Positions 48,101 to 55,816 of a stretch of DNA of 64,000 nt are shown piece by piece (the first letter of the stretch is position 1; every line of letters begins with the position of its first letter). Under the pieces are notes generated by a model. The model was not told where the DNA came from and made no database searches. It worked only from the letters and a program-made list of their open reading frames with translations. This DNA is from Limnomonas spitsbergensis (taxonomy: Eukaryota; Chlorophyta; Chlorophyceae; Chlamydomonadales), in NCBI GenBank assembly GCA_037349105.1, contig JAYJMM010000118.1:1612001-1676000 (forward strand), given 5' to 3'. Both the position numbers and the translations under genes were made by a program.

Positions 48101-49300
48101 GACCGCCTGGACCGATTCTATCTCAAGAGGAGAGGATGAGGCGATGGTGTTAGGTTGACAGCCTTTCCTGAAAGACCCCTGAGACATAAGGGGCCTTCTG
48201 ATCCAGACTGCCATCTAGATCTATACCCCATTTTACCGTGGGTCATCCTGATCCGGAGGTCTGGAGACATCATGCGGATCTGGATCCTGACTCTTGACTG
48301 AGGCTGTCCCCCCACCCCCCGCTGCCGCCGCATGCTCGCTGCCGCCGTCCAGGACGCCATGCAAGGACGGCTGGCGAAGAAGCTGCGAGAATCGGGTCAG
48401 GCAGACGAAGAGGGTCGAGGTGGCGGTGGGGGGGGCGACAGGGGCGAGGAGCGCACAGACGTCCCACTGCTGCTGGCTCAATCCCGCTCGCTCCCGTCGG
48501 TCAGCAGCCAGCCGGCGGACGGCTTCGATGGCGGGACAAACGGCCGCATAGGCGGTTTCTATGCGACAGGCTCGAGCGCCCCCGCGAGCCGGGTACCCTC
48601 GGACGAGGCGGACAATCGGGCGCAGGAGCGCCCGGCACTTTCGGCGTCCGCGGCTGGGCCTCCGTCTCTGCGCGGTGGCCGGGAAGTTGCATCCCAGTCG
48701 GGTCTGCTACCGCCGCGAGCAGTAAGGAGCAGCCACGACAGCGGCAGCCACCACCGGCTGCTCCCTCAACCTGCCACCGCCAGCCACACTGCCACAGACG
48801 CTGCAAAGGATACCACCGTCATTATCCCTGCTGTGCCCGCTGGATCTAGATCTGTGACACCGTCGTTGGCTGCATCTGGCCCCGGCCTCGAGGATGGCAG
48901 CTCATATGGCCGCAGGTTTGTGCAAGGCCTGGCTGCTGACCTGGCCGAAGTTGTACCGCCTGCCACTGATGTTCCTCAGCTTCCAGTGGGCCTGCCCCCG
49001 TCTCGACAGATCGAGGTGCCTGCTCCAGAGCCTTACCGTCCACCAGCCCCGGACTCCCCTCCCATGGCTGGGCCCGCGGCGGAAGCAACAACGGTGATGC
49101 CAGACGACTGGGCTGCAGATTACGAGTCATGGAACGACTCGGGTGCTGGTGGGGAGGGTGCGTCTGAGTGGACGACGCCGGGCCAAGCAGCCCCCGAGGA
49201 TTTGGCCACACATCATCTGCAAAGCGTGGCGTTGGGTGGGCGAGGAGTGGCTGAGGAGAGCAGGCTGCTGCCTCCTCTGAAGAGCGAAAAGAAGGACTAA
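36124..49300 (+). CDS. Spinster-like MFS transporter (about 14 exons)
   Basis: A Major Facilitator transporter; the substrate is not determinable here, and spinster relatives carry lipids such as sphingosine-1-phosphate or lysolipids. Exons: 36124-36355, 37939-38066, 38823-38933, 39552-39641, 40241-40327, 40896-40979, 41685-41802, 43453-43583, 44185-44268, 44566-44657, 45990-46076, 46545-46674, 47286-47444, then a last exon. Phases close throughout. Motifs: YYITGLFTLMAVLLFADQNL (helix 1), GWFTDKVNRRNLLF (MFS motif A), WEFFLLRIMTGISVGGCFPL (helix 4), QQRALVSSFI, and twelve helices in all. About 75 N-terminal residues are hydrophilic and Ser-rich; an upstream in-frame ATG at 36040 is possible. 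Two in-phase endings exist: 48089-48139 gives 527 aa, and 48353-49300 gives 826 aa with a long disordered tail. Which is used needs transcript data. Confidence 0.88.
37000..37150 (+). repeat. Dispersed SINE-like repeat, copy 6
   Basis: A plus-oriented, diverged copy in the first MFS intron, with GGTGCAGCGAGCCCTGTTG, GTGCCATTGGACG and CAGTCAAGATTTTGTC. Confidence 0.5.
38205..38370 (-). repeat. Dispersed SINE-like repeat, copy 7
   Basis: A minus-oriented copy in the second MFS intron, with CTGCTGGGCAGCC, CCAATGGGGACCAAAGCTTG, GCAGGGCTTGCTGCCCC and GAGTTACAGCTGA. Confidence 0.65.
38934..39140 (+). repeat. Decayed copies of MFS exon 38823-38933 donor end
   Basis: The exon ends GGCGCCCCGGCTGCGTTG. 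The following intron repeats AGGCGCCCCGGCTGCGTTG at about 39049-39067, and shorter versions (CCGCTGCACTGCTG; CAGCAGCATTGCTAGTGAGC) near 39001 and 39120. These copies are not in phase with the gene. Confidence 0.7.
40980..41190 (+). repeat. Decayed copies of MFS exon 40896-40979 donor end
   Basis: The exon ends GGTGTCTTCCTGGGTCAG then GTGAGCCCAGTC. Downstream lie GGATGTCTCCCTGGCTCAGG (about 41048) and, farther on, TTGGTGAGCCCAGTCTGGGG (about 41149). They look like echoes of the exon-intron junction. Confidence 0.7.
41208..41400. repeat. 41-bp tandem repeat, about 4-5 copies
   Basis: Units contain GGGGCTTGCCTGTCAAACCA followed by AGAAAAATGAGGGGATCTA. It lies in the MFS intron between exons 40896-40979 and 41685-41802. 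Confidence 0.85.
42355..42402 (+). repeat. Decayed copy of MFS exon 43453-43583 start
   Basis: GGGAGGAGACGTTGATAGGC and CACAAGGGGGCAGTCAGG match the exon's GCGAGGAGGCGTTGCAAGGC and CACAAGGGGGCGGATGGC about 1.1 kb downstream. The 16-bp minisatellite starts immediately after this copy. Confidence 0.75.
42398..43400. repeat. 16-bp G6-containing minisatellite, about 62 copies
   Basis: The unit is GGGGGGCACTGTTTCA on the sense strand of the MFS gene, almost perfectly conserved. Rare variants have a G5 run, or ACAGTTTC or GCGCTG changes near the right end. All units lie in one intron (41803-43452). Since 16 x 3 = 48, open frames of a 16-residue repeat (GGTVSGGHCFRGALFQ) arise without implying a protein. 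Confidence 0.98.
44670..44735 (+). repeat. Decayed copy of MFS exon 44566-44657 donor end
   Basis: The exon end CAGCCAATGGCTGTACAACAG is echoed by CAGCCAATAACCGAACAAAG starting about 44683, followed by GATAGGAAG in place of GAAGTGAG. Confidence 0.5.
45159..45185. other. Perfect 12-bp-stem hairpin
   Basis: AGCTGGGCGCCA and TGGCGCCCAGCT form a perfect inverted repeat around a 3-base loop (GGC), inside an MFS intron. No adjacent T run or gene end suggests a terminator. Confidence 0.7.
45485..45945 (+). repeat. 55-bp intronic tandem repeat, about 8 copies, with internal splice-donor consensus
   Basis: Units contain TGCCTTGATTGGTGGTAAG, TATGCCTCTCACTTGGTCAG and GCTGCATCTCACT. Most copies include GGTAAGTATG, a near-ideal 5' splice-site sequence on the sense strand. 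The array lies in the MFS intron just upstream of exon 45990-46076. Confidence 0.9.
46345..46425 (+). repeat. Dispersed SINE-like repeat, copy 8 (partial)
   Basis: A plus-oriented partial copy with CATGCTGCTTGAGCCACC and GGCCGGTCAAGGTTTGGCC, in an MFS intron. Confidence 0.55.
46675..46850 (+). repeat. Decayed copy of MFS exon 46545-46674 donor end
   Basis: The exon end GAGGCGTCGCTCTGGCGATG with GCAGGT is echoed near 46828-46853 by GAGGCGTGCCTTAGGGGTG then CAGGTGA. Flanking intron text is also shared (CCGAAAATACACAAACAAG against CAGGAAACACACAAGAG). Confidence 0.6.
46946..46984. other. AT-rich palindrome bounded by TACCGGTATA
   Basis: TACCGGTATA at the left and TATACCGGTA at the right enclose an alternating AT stretch, giving a likely cruciform. 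It is intronic in the MFS gene. Confidence 0.6.
47445..47770. repeat. Degenerate AGCAGGAGCAGGGCAGGG tandem repeat
   Basis: Imperfect purine-rich units such as ATGTAGCAGGAGCAGGGC and GGAGCGGGGC fill the last MFS intron right after exon 47286-47444. Non-coding. Confidence 0.7.
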
Positions 49301-49993
49301 CTGGAAGCTGTAGCCCGCACCCTGATCCCAAGGATTGCCTGCCTTGGGGACAGGAAGAAAACATGTTAGGACACCGCGTGATTTGCCACAGGAGTCCGTG
49401 AGGTGGATATGCGCACAGCGCGCCACCTCCTGTTATGGTTGGGAGGGACGAGGATGGAGTCCATGAACGCACACATATTGACTGTACATCTGTACCCTCT
49501 GTAACAAGACTGTTAATAGTTCTTGATTCCAATTTTTTCGGTTGCAGGTTTTCGGCGTATGATCTGATTAAAAGCTTTCTCTCAGGTGATTAGCTGGTGT
49601 GTGACTGGATGTGTGTTTCCTGGAAGCAGTTGTACGAAGGCTGGCTGTGAAAAAAGGCTTGAGTTTGTCATTTTTTGAATGAAATTCATACTTGTTTTCT
49701 AGGCCAAGCTGTGAGCCCACGGCACCGGTTAGCAGGGTGAGTCATCCTGCAACACTGGCGTTACGTGTTAACGTGACCGGTGCCTACTCCCAGGAGTCCC
49801 AGCTATAGCTAGCGATTGTAGCACCTTCGACTCTCTCATGTTAGATGTGCAGCTCATTGCACATGCACTCAAGAAACGCACTTCTACTGCACAGATTTGT
49901 TTCACGCCCGTCACATATGGGAACCACGTTCAAAATCGCAAACTTGCATTCATTACATTGAATGCAGCTTACTTTGGGTAGCTCTGCGGATAT
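49301..49993. other. MFS 3' flank, no gene recognised
   Basis: About 690 bp after the long-tail stop codon. It presumably contains the 3' UTR. A 45-bp window near 49545-49590 is AT-rich. No repeat family was recognised before the retroelement begins at 49994. Confidence 0.4.
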
Positions 49994-51425
49994 GTCAATA
50001 ACGTTACACCTCTGGGCCCGCTCAAAGCTCGGCCGCGTGGGCGCCCAACTGCTCAGAAGGGAGTAAAGAAGGAACTAAAAGGAACGAGGGGGCAAGGAAG
50101 AAAAGGAGAGGCCGAGAAGGTAAAGAAGACCAAGTCCAACACCTGAGTTCCACTAGAGACTAGCCCTCAACAATGCGCTTTGTTGAGAAAAGAAAAGTTC
50201 AGAAAAACAAGCGTATCCCACCCCTGCTTGGCCGCGAGGGCGCCCCACTGATCAGAAGGGAGAAGAGAAGAAACTAAAAAGGGGCCAAACAACAACAACA
50301 ACAACAACAACAGGACCAAAAGAGAAGGCCGGAAAGGCCAATGACACCGGCCTCAGAAACCCTGGAGACTAACCCTCAATATTGCCCACAGCACAGTCCC
50401 CAAAGCAAGTGCGTCCCACCCATGCTCAGCCTGGTACAACTGGTGGAACTTAGTAGCAGCGCCCGGAGGACCTGCCCACCCCCGCTCCCGTAACTGCTCC
50501 CTGACACAAGGGCACTGGAAGCACACATGCAGCGCATCCTCTACCTGCTCGCTATCCCCCTGTGCCCAACACCGCTGGCAGCAGCGTGCCTGTCGCCGCT
50601 GACCGTTGCGCCGTCCTCTGGTATCAGCAGTGCTGATGGCGCCAAGCCGCAGTCGCAAATTGATGCGCACACAAGCACACTCCCTCTGACTAGTGCGGCT
50701 CTTGGCTTGCGCCAGCACGGCACCCGCCGTGGACTGGAACCAGGCGCGGTAGGTCGCCGCAGATCTGTGCTCGGTGGTAGGATCCCTGGGGTCCCCACCG
50801 CCGCTTGCATCCAGCCGTGCTTGCTCGTAGGCTGCATCAACGAGTGCCAACACCTCTGTGACGGGTAGGCGCTGTAGGGCAGCTGCTGCCTTGCGCAAGG
50901 TGGGGGTGGCTGCCCCCCGCTCCAGCTCCTCTAATGCACCCAGCAGATCAGAGCACCAGGTGCGGCCGCCAGTGCCCTGGCTGATTGCAAGCTGCATATC
51001 TGCTGCCATGGCTTGAGCCATGAGGGGGCTGTATTGCCTCTGGTGCCACCGATGCATTGTAGAAGCGGAGGATATGGGCCCACCTGTCTCGCTGTAGTGG
51101 CTGGAGCTGCAGCTCTCTCATGACTCCCCAACTGGCGGCTGATGCAGGTAGCCCCGCAGCCTGGCGTAGGTGCTGAAGCAAGCTGGACTGCATTTTGCTG
51201 GAGACATTGCCGCGGCCGAAGGTGGCTGGTGGCCCACACCACGTCGCCGTAGTTGGCCGCAGGCGCTGCGTCCACAGCTGCCAACCTGCGGATATATAAT
51301 GTCAGGCATCTCTGGTAGTTTGGAAAAATACGCCCAAACATCCAAGAACAGCACCTGTGCAGCCACCTATATTGTGAGGCCCAGGAGGAGTGGGTCAGAG
51401 AGACAGAAAAGTTAAGCTAGATAGG
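49994..51425 (-). mobile_element. 5'-truncated non-LTR retrotransposon (LINE) 3' end
   Basis: The minus-strand frame 50353-51057 encodes a Cys/His cluster: CQRCWAQGDSEQVEDALHVC followed by FQCPCVREQ. This is the zinc-finger-like C-terminus (zf-RVT) found after the reverse transcriptase of many plant and algal LINEs. Upstream frames (50948-51193, and part of 51118-51341 including NYGDVVWATSHL) continue the same protein but are split by frameshifts, so it is a dead copy. No polymerase domain remains. The 3' UTR runs to 49994 and includes a 200-bp internal duplication and a (CAA)n tract at about 50288-50312. The terminal sequence is GTCAATAACGTTACA on the + strand. Confidence 0.75.
50353..51057 (-). 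pseudogene. LINE ORF2 C-terminal fragment with zf-RVT motif
   Basis: A 234-residue open fragment ending at a stop at 50353. It carries the CxxC...H....C cluster near residues 155-180 and a Trp/Gly-rich tail. Codons upstream are in other frames, so it is a remnant and not an expressed gene. Known biology: such C-terminal motifs belong to LINE reverse-transcriptase polyproteins. I infer degeneration from the frame breaks near 51060 and 51200. Confidence 0.7.
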
Positions 51426-51505
51426 AAATAAAGGCACACCACAGGTGACAATCATACCGATGCACAGTTTGCGCTGAAAAGGAGACCAATGGCGATTACA
51501 TAACT

Positions 51506-51985
51506 AGGTCCTCCGGGCGCTGCCACTAACTTCCACCAGCTGTACCAGGCTGAGCAGGGGTGGGAAGCACTTGCTTTTGTGGTCTGCGCTGTGGGCATTG
51601 TTGAGGGTTAGTCTCTAGGGATTCTGAGGCGCCTATGTCGTTTTCCTTTCCGGCCTTCCCTTTTGGTCCTTTTGTTGTTGTTGTTTGCCCCCTTTTCAGG
51701 TTCTTCTCTTCTCCCTTATGATCAGTGGGGCGCCCTCGCGGCCAAGCAGGGGGGGAATACGCTTGCTTTTGTGGATTTTTCATTCCCTTTCTCAACAAAG
51801 CGCATTGTTGAGGGCTAGTCTCTAGTGGAACTCAGGAGTCGGACTTGGCCTTCTTTGCCTTCCCGGCCTCTCCTTTTGTTCCTTTCCTCCCCTCTTCCTT
51901 TTAGTTTATTCTTTTCTCCCTTCTGAACAGTTGGGCTCACACGCGGCCGAGCTTTCAGCGGGCCCAGAGGTGTAACGTTATTGAC
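51506..51985 (+). mobile_element. Second LINE 3' end, opposite orientation
   Basis: A reverse-complement match of 49994-50470: GGTCCTCCGGGCGCTG, GCTGTACCAGGCTGAGCA, the TTGTTGTTGTTG tract, GGGGCGCCCTCGCGGCC and the end TGTAACGTTATTGAC. The two copies are head to head, with 3' ends facing outward, giving arms of about 480 bp around 1 kb. Only the last ~40 codons of the ORF remain in this copy. Confidence 0.75.
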
Positions 51986-51992
51986 GTATTGG

Positions 51993-52545
51993 CTCTCCCG
52001 GGGGTTGGTGGCACACATCCCGGCCCTCCCGGGGGTTAGTGACACAAGTCCCGGCTCTCTCGCGGGTCGGTGGCACATTTCCTGCTTTCCCGGGGGTTAG
52101 GGACACACAGCCCAGCCCTCCCGGGGGTCGGGGACACATGTCCCGGCCCTTCCGGGGGTCGGGGGCACACTAGGCACACGTCCCGGATGTCCCGGGGGTT
52201 GGTGGCGCACGTCCCGGCCCTTCCGGGGGTCGGTGACACAAGTCCCGGCCCTCCCGGGAATCTGTGGCACATGTCCCATCCCTCCCGGGGGTCGGTAGCG
52301 CACGTCCCGGCCCTCCCGCGGCCTTCCCGTGTCAATAACGTTACATCTATGGGCCCGCTTAAAGCTCGGCCGCGTGGGCGCCCAACTGTTCATAAGGGAG
52401 AAACAAAAAGAATAAACTGCTTTCCCGTGTGTCGGAGACACATGCCCCGGCTCTTCCAGGGGTCGGAGGCACACGTCCTTTCCCTCCCGGGGGTCGGTGG
52501 CACACGTCCCGGCCCTCCCGGGGGGGTCTAATCCCGTCCGCTACT
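51993..52545. repeat. 31-bp GC-rich satellite, about 13-15 units
   Basis: Units of about 31 bp contain CACGTCCCGGCCCTCCCGGG followed by GGTCGGTGGCA, with CCCGGG in nearly every unit. The array is interrupted at about 52331-52421 by a short LINE fragment. An 11-bp direct repeat TGACGTATTGG flanks the array (51982-51992 and 52568-52578). Confidence 0.85.
52331..52421 (-). mobile_element. Third, very short LINE 3' end inserted in the satellite
   Basis: GTCAATAACGTTACATC and AAAGCTCGGCCGCGTGGG match the 3' terminus at 49994. The copy is flanked by TTCCCGTG on both sides (52324-52331 and 52422-52429), a likely target-site duplication, and is truncated to about 90 bp. Confidence 0.7.
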
Positions 52546-53550
52546 ATAGAGGTTTTCCCACTTTGAGTGACGTATTGGTTGACGTAAATCAACTAATGTT
52601 GGTCTCGGCAGGGATGCGTCGCGCAGAGGCCGCAGAGGCCCAAAGCCCCGCCCAATCTACGAGCAGAATGTTCGCGTTTGCTACATTTGACGGTGGCGTC
52701 TGAGCTGCAGGCCTCGAGCGACACGTGTGAGCAACAAACATGTGAAACTTAGGGAGGGCAAATGGGGTCGCGAGCTCGACATCGAAGAATCGCAAATCAT
52801 CAGGGCGATTATCAGCTTTTTACGGGGGGCCGTTTGGCTTCTCTGTTTCGCTGACACGTGTCTGCGACACTCTTTGCCAACCGTGGAGCCAAGCGTGTGG
52901 ACTCAGGAGATTTCCAAGCACTGGGCCTTGAGCTTGGGCGCAGAGGGAGCCAGGGACCGAGCCTGTGGCCTGTGTACCGTCCGTTGCGATGATATGTGAC
53001 AATTGACAGGCCTGCATAACCGCTGAGTGGGAGATGCAGTCCCCGGTTGCTCATGCCCTCCTGACTTGACAGCACTCTTTGTTAGTGCTGCTCATTGCAC
53101 TTCCTGTGTGCATGACTTCACATCCGCAGACACCCGCTGTGGTACACGTCGCACTCGGGTGTGTAATATGCATAAGAAGATTCCACACAATCTCAGCATT
53201 CCATTCAATCCTGGTCCGGGGTCTGTTTATCAAACAAGCAAGCTGCAAGCCACTAAAGCTCAAAGTTCACTGACTAATCTGCGAGATCAATCTTTACCTA
53301 TCAAATACTGACATCCATTGCACCTGGCATCGCTTTCCCTCTCCTTCGGCTGATATTTCGACTCTCGCTCCTGATCGAATTGATTCTAGTGCCTCGACAG
53401 TGACCGATACAATGGTCACTTCGTCCTGCCTTGTCACCTCCGTCATTCGATGTGTCCTCATCAGCGGAGCCAGCACTCTGCAGCGGCATGCTGTTTGGCC
53501 CTTTTATCTGATCCCTTGCGATCCTCATTAAAGAGTGCCTCTTTGCCGTA

Positions 53551-53811
53551 ATGTTGACCGCCGCGGTCCCAGCCGTCCTGATCATCTCCGTCAACCTCTT
53601 GCTGCGATTGCAATCTACTTTCTCCGGCTGCTCGCGGCGTCCCCTTCCAGCGCTATGCCGCTCTGCCAGCTTGTACCGGAGCAAAAGCGAGATAATGGCC
53701 AGTTACAAAGCTCTTGCGCTCGATGAGGCAGCTGCAGCGGCTTGCTGCCCAGCGCTCAGCGGGGACGATGATCCTTCTCGTCTGTCGCATGGGGTCGAGC
53801 ATCTCTCTTGA
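53551..53811 (+). CDS. Small hypothetical ORF (86 aa), doubtful
   Basis: Begins with a hydrophobic stretch (VPAVLIISVNLLLRL) that could be a signal anchor, then a Cys/Arg/Ser-rich segment and an acidic tail. No domain recognised, and no splice partners or repeats. It is offered only because it is the most protein-like frame in a 3-kb gene-poor stretch; an overlapping minus-strand frame of similar length makes chance likely. Confidence 0.18.
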   Translation: MLTAAVPAVLIISVNLLLRLQSTFSGCSRRPLPALCRSASLYRSKSEIMASYKALALDEAAAAACCPALSGDDDPSRLSHGVEHLS

Positions 53812-53964
53812 TCAGCGCGGCATGCTTGGGGTCTGTCCAAGGAGTTGACAACGTGGGTTGGCTGAGTTCGCATGTGCATGCTACCTGTACTATATATCCT
53901 ATTTAAAGACCTGAGTGTCTAATGTTTATTTTTGGTGCACCCCATACCATTCTGAACAGGAGGC

Positions 53965-54108
53965 TGAGCGGCCACCTCGACTAGAACTTTGGCACAAAAC
54001 CTTGACTGGCCTGCGGCAGGTGGCTGCTGCAAACTGTCTTGCTGTAACAAGCCCTATCGGCCATTGGCCGGGCCATTGGCCGGGTCGAGACTGAAATGTG
54101 ACTGAAGT
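53965..54108 (-). repeat. Dispersed SINE-like repeat, copy 9
   Basis: A minus-oriented copy with ACAAAACCTTGACTGGCC, GTAACAAGCCCTATCGGCC and TGACTGAAGTGC. It includes a short internal duplication of GGCCATTGGCCGGG. Confidence 0.65.
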
Positions 54109-54693
54109 GCTCAAGTATAAACTCTGCTCCCACGGGCCCCACAAGCATGGCATTTGGGGCACGGGATCCTTTCTGCAGCAGCATTCCTGGGCCCAATGGA
54201 GCAGATGTTTGAAGGCTGCATTTGTTGCACACTTGTGCGTACTTATGTCAGTCAGCATGCCCGCTTGCATGGATGGGATTGTTCCCACTTGGGTCAAACT
54301 CAGATTTTATCAGTGACAGGCCTGCCATGCAACACGCAGACTGATTTGAATCAGTGTCTAGACCACGTACTCAAACTTTGCATGTTTAATCTTGTGTCAT
54401 GAACTCATGTACTGACTTCAGATGCATCTTGTGTTTGCCCGCAGACACTTCCAGCCTGCCCAGTTAAAGTCAGCTCAACCACCTTGCCGAGTCATTTTGA
54501 CAGTTCGACATGCCATCAGAACGGCTTCAATCCATCAGGCCCGAAATCATACCTGGACAGGGTCATGCTTTATCTGTGAACTTTCTTACAAGGGGCTGCC
54601 AATCAGCAGCCTGCAATCTGTGCGCGTTGAAGCTGCTGAAGCAGCATTAGTTTCTTGGCTGCACTCCCAATAAATGCAATCAAATCTGATGTC

Positions 54694-54729
54694 TATCAGG
54701 CCAACATCTAATCTGATGTTGGCCTGATA
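54694..54729. other. 15-bp perfect inverted repeat
   Basis: TATCAGGCCAACATC and GATGTTGGCCTGATA are separated by 6 bases (TAATCT). Intergenic, with no T run and no adjacent coding end. Confidence 0.7.
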
Positions 54730-55237
54730 AATAACGCAGGTAGCAGACACTCCTAGCATGAGCATATACCCAGAGTTGAGTTATGTACACACAGGTGACT
54801 CAAATCAGGGGGTACGCTCTAATTTGTTTTTTCTTTAAGAAGTTCCAAGTGCAGTCTGGCAATGCATGACCTTTTCAACACCAACGCTGTAGTGTCAGGT
54901 TCTAGGCCTAATAATTGAAGTCATCCTTGACCCTTCTTGAATGTCGTAGATGCTGTGCCCCGCTACCTCAGCCAGATTACGTGCAGCAGGTCATACATAA
55001 AAATTCCGAAGGTCTTGTGCGTTTGTTGTCTCGTCATTCTTGGTCGTATGTTGTGTTTCCTCATTCAGCCATGGATGCACAAGGATATGGGTGTTTTTGC
55101 ATTTTTGAAGGGTGCCAGGTTTTAAAGGATTAATTATGTCTTGTCTGCAGTGTGTGATGCAGGGCACGTCTATTAGGTGCTGGCACTTGCAAGTATAGAA
55201 CTTGCAAGTATCGGAGGCTCATTAGACGCTGCTGTGG

Positions 55238-55314
55238 TTAGCTGTGAGTTGTGACTATCGTGATGTTCCTTCAGGACAACAAAGAACATCACGGTAGTCA
55301 CAACTCACAGCTAA
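55238..55314. other. 31-bp-stem hairpin with 15-base loop
   Basis: The left arm (55238-55268, starting TTAGCTGTGAGTTGTG) and right arm (55284-55314, ending CACAACTCACAGCTAA) are complementary over 31 positions with one mismatch, which would be G-U in one RNA strand. The loop is CTTCAGGACAACAAA. It could be a foldback element remnant or a small-RNA precursor. Confidence 0.75.
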
Positions 55315-55816
55315 TGATGCTTGTTCGATTTGGGGTGCGAAATATCGCTTTACCAGTAAGCATGTACGCACTCTTTTAAGGGTGGCTGATTCTCAGCACC
55401 TGCCCTGGTCCTTTACAACACTTAGCACGGCCATCATTTGTAAAAGAGGGTTTGAAATGGATGCGAACATGATGTCAGATTCCCCTTGAATACTTTGGTA
55501 AGCGAAGCGTGTCACAACTGTCGCCACCACCTGCCTATCGCTTTTCAAAAAAACTACAAATACAAGATTTATGGTAGGCCATCTGACTGCACTGATCAAT
55601 GGCACTGACAGCCAAAGATTGTAATCACGTGTTCGCACCATGCCCAGTGTCTTTGCCCAGGCAACAGTGAAATTAGGCTGCTATCATCTAGAATTGGCAG
55701 AGATGGAAGGTATGGAATATTTATTTGGGGTTGTCCATCCTTAGTTGTGTGTCTAAGCTACAGACCCATACATTATCATGTTGACAAGGCAACCACCAAT
55801 CATGCCTAGGGACCAA

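Larger units (their letters stand above)
52579..55816. other. Gene-poor intergenic region
   Basis: About 3.2 kb with short ORFs on both strands but no family match. The most regular is + 53551-53811 (86 aa, hydrophobic start, MASYKALALDEAAAA in its second half), opposite a 127-aa minus frame (53301-53684). I cannot say that either is expressed. The region also contains one SINE-like copy and two hairpins listed separately. Confidence 0.4.

Noticed and set aside
52000..52540. Possible CRISPR array
   Set aside because: The repeats are contiguous 31-bp satellite units without unique spacers, in a eukaryotic intron-rich context.
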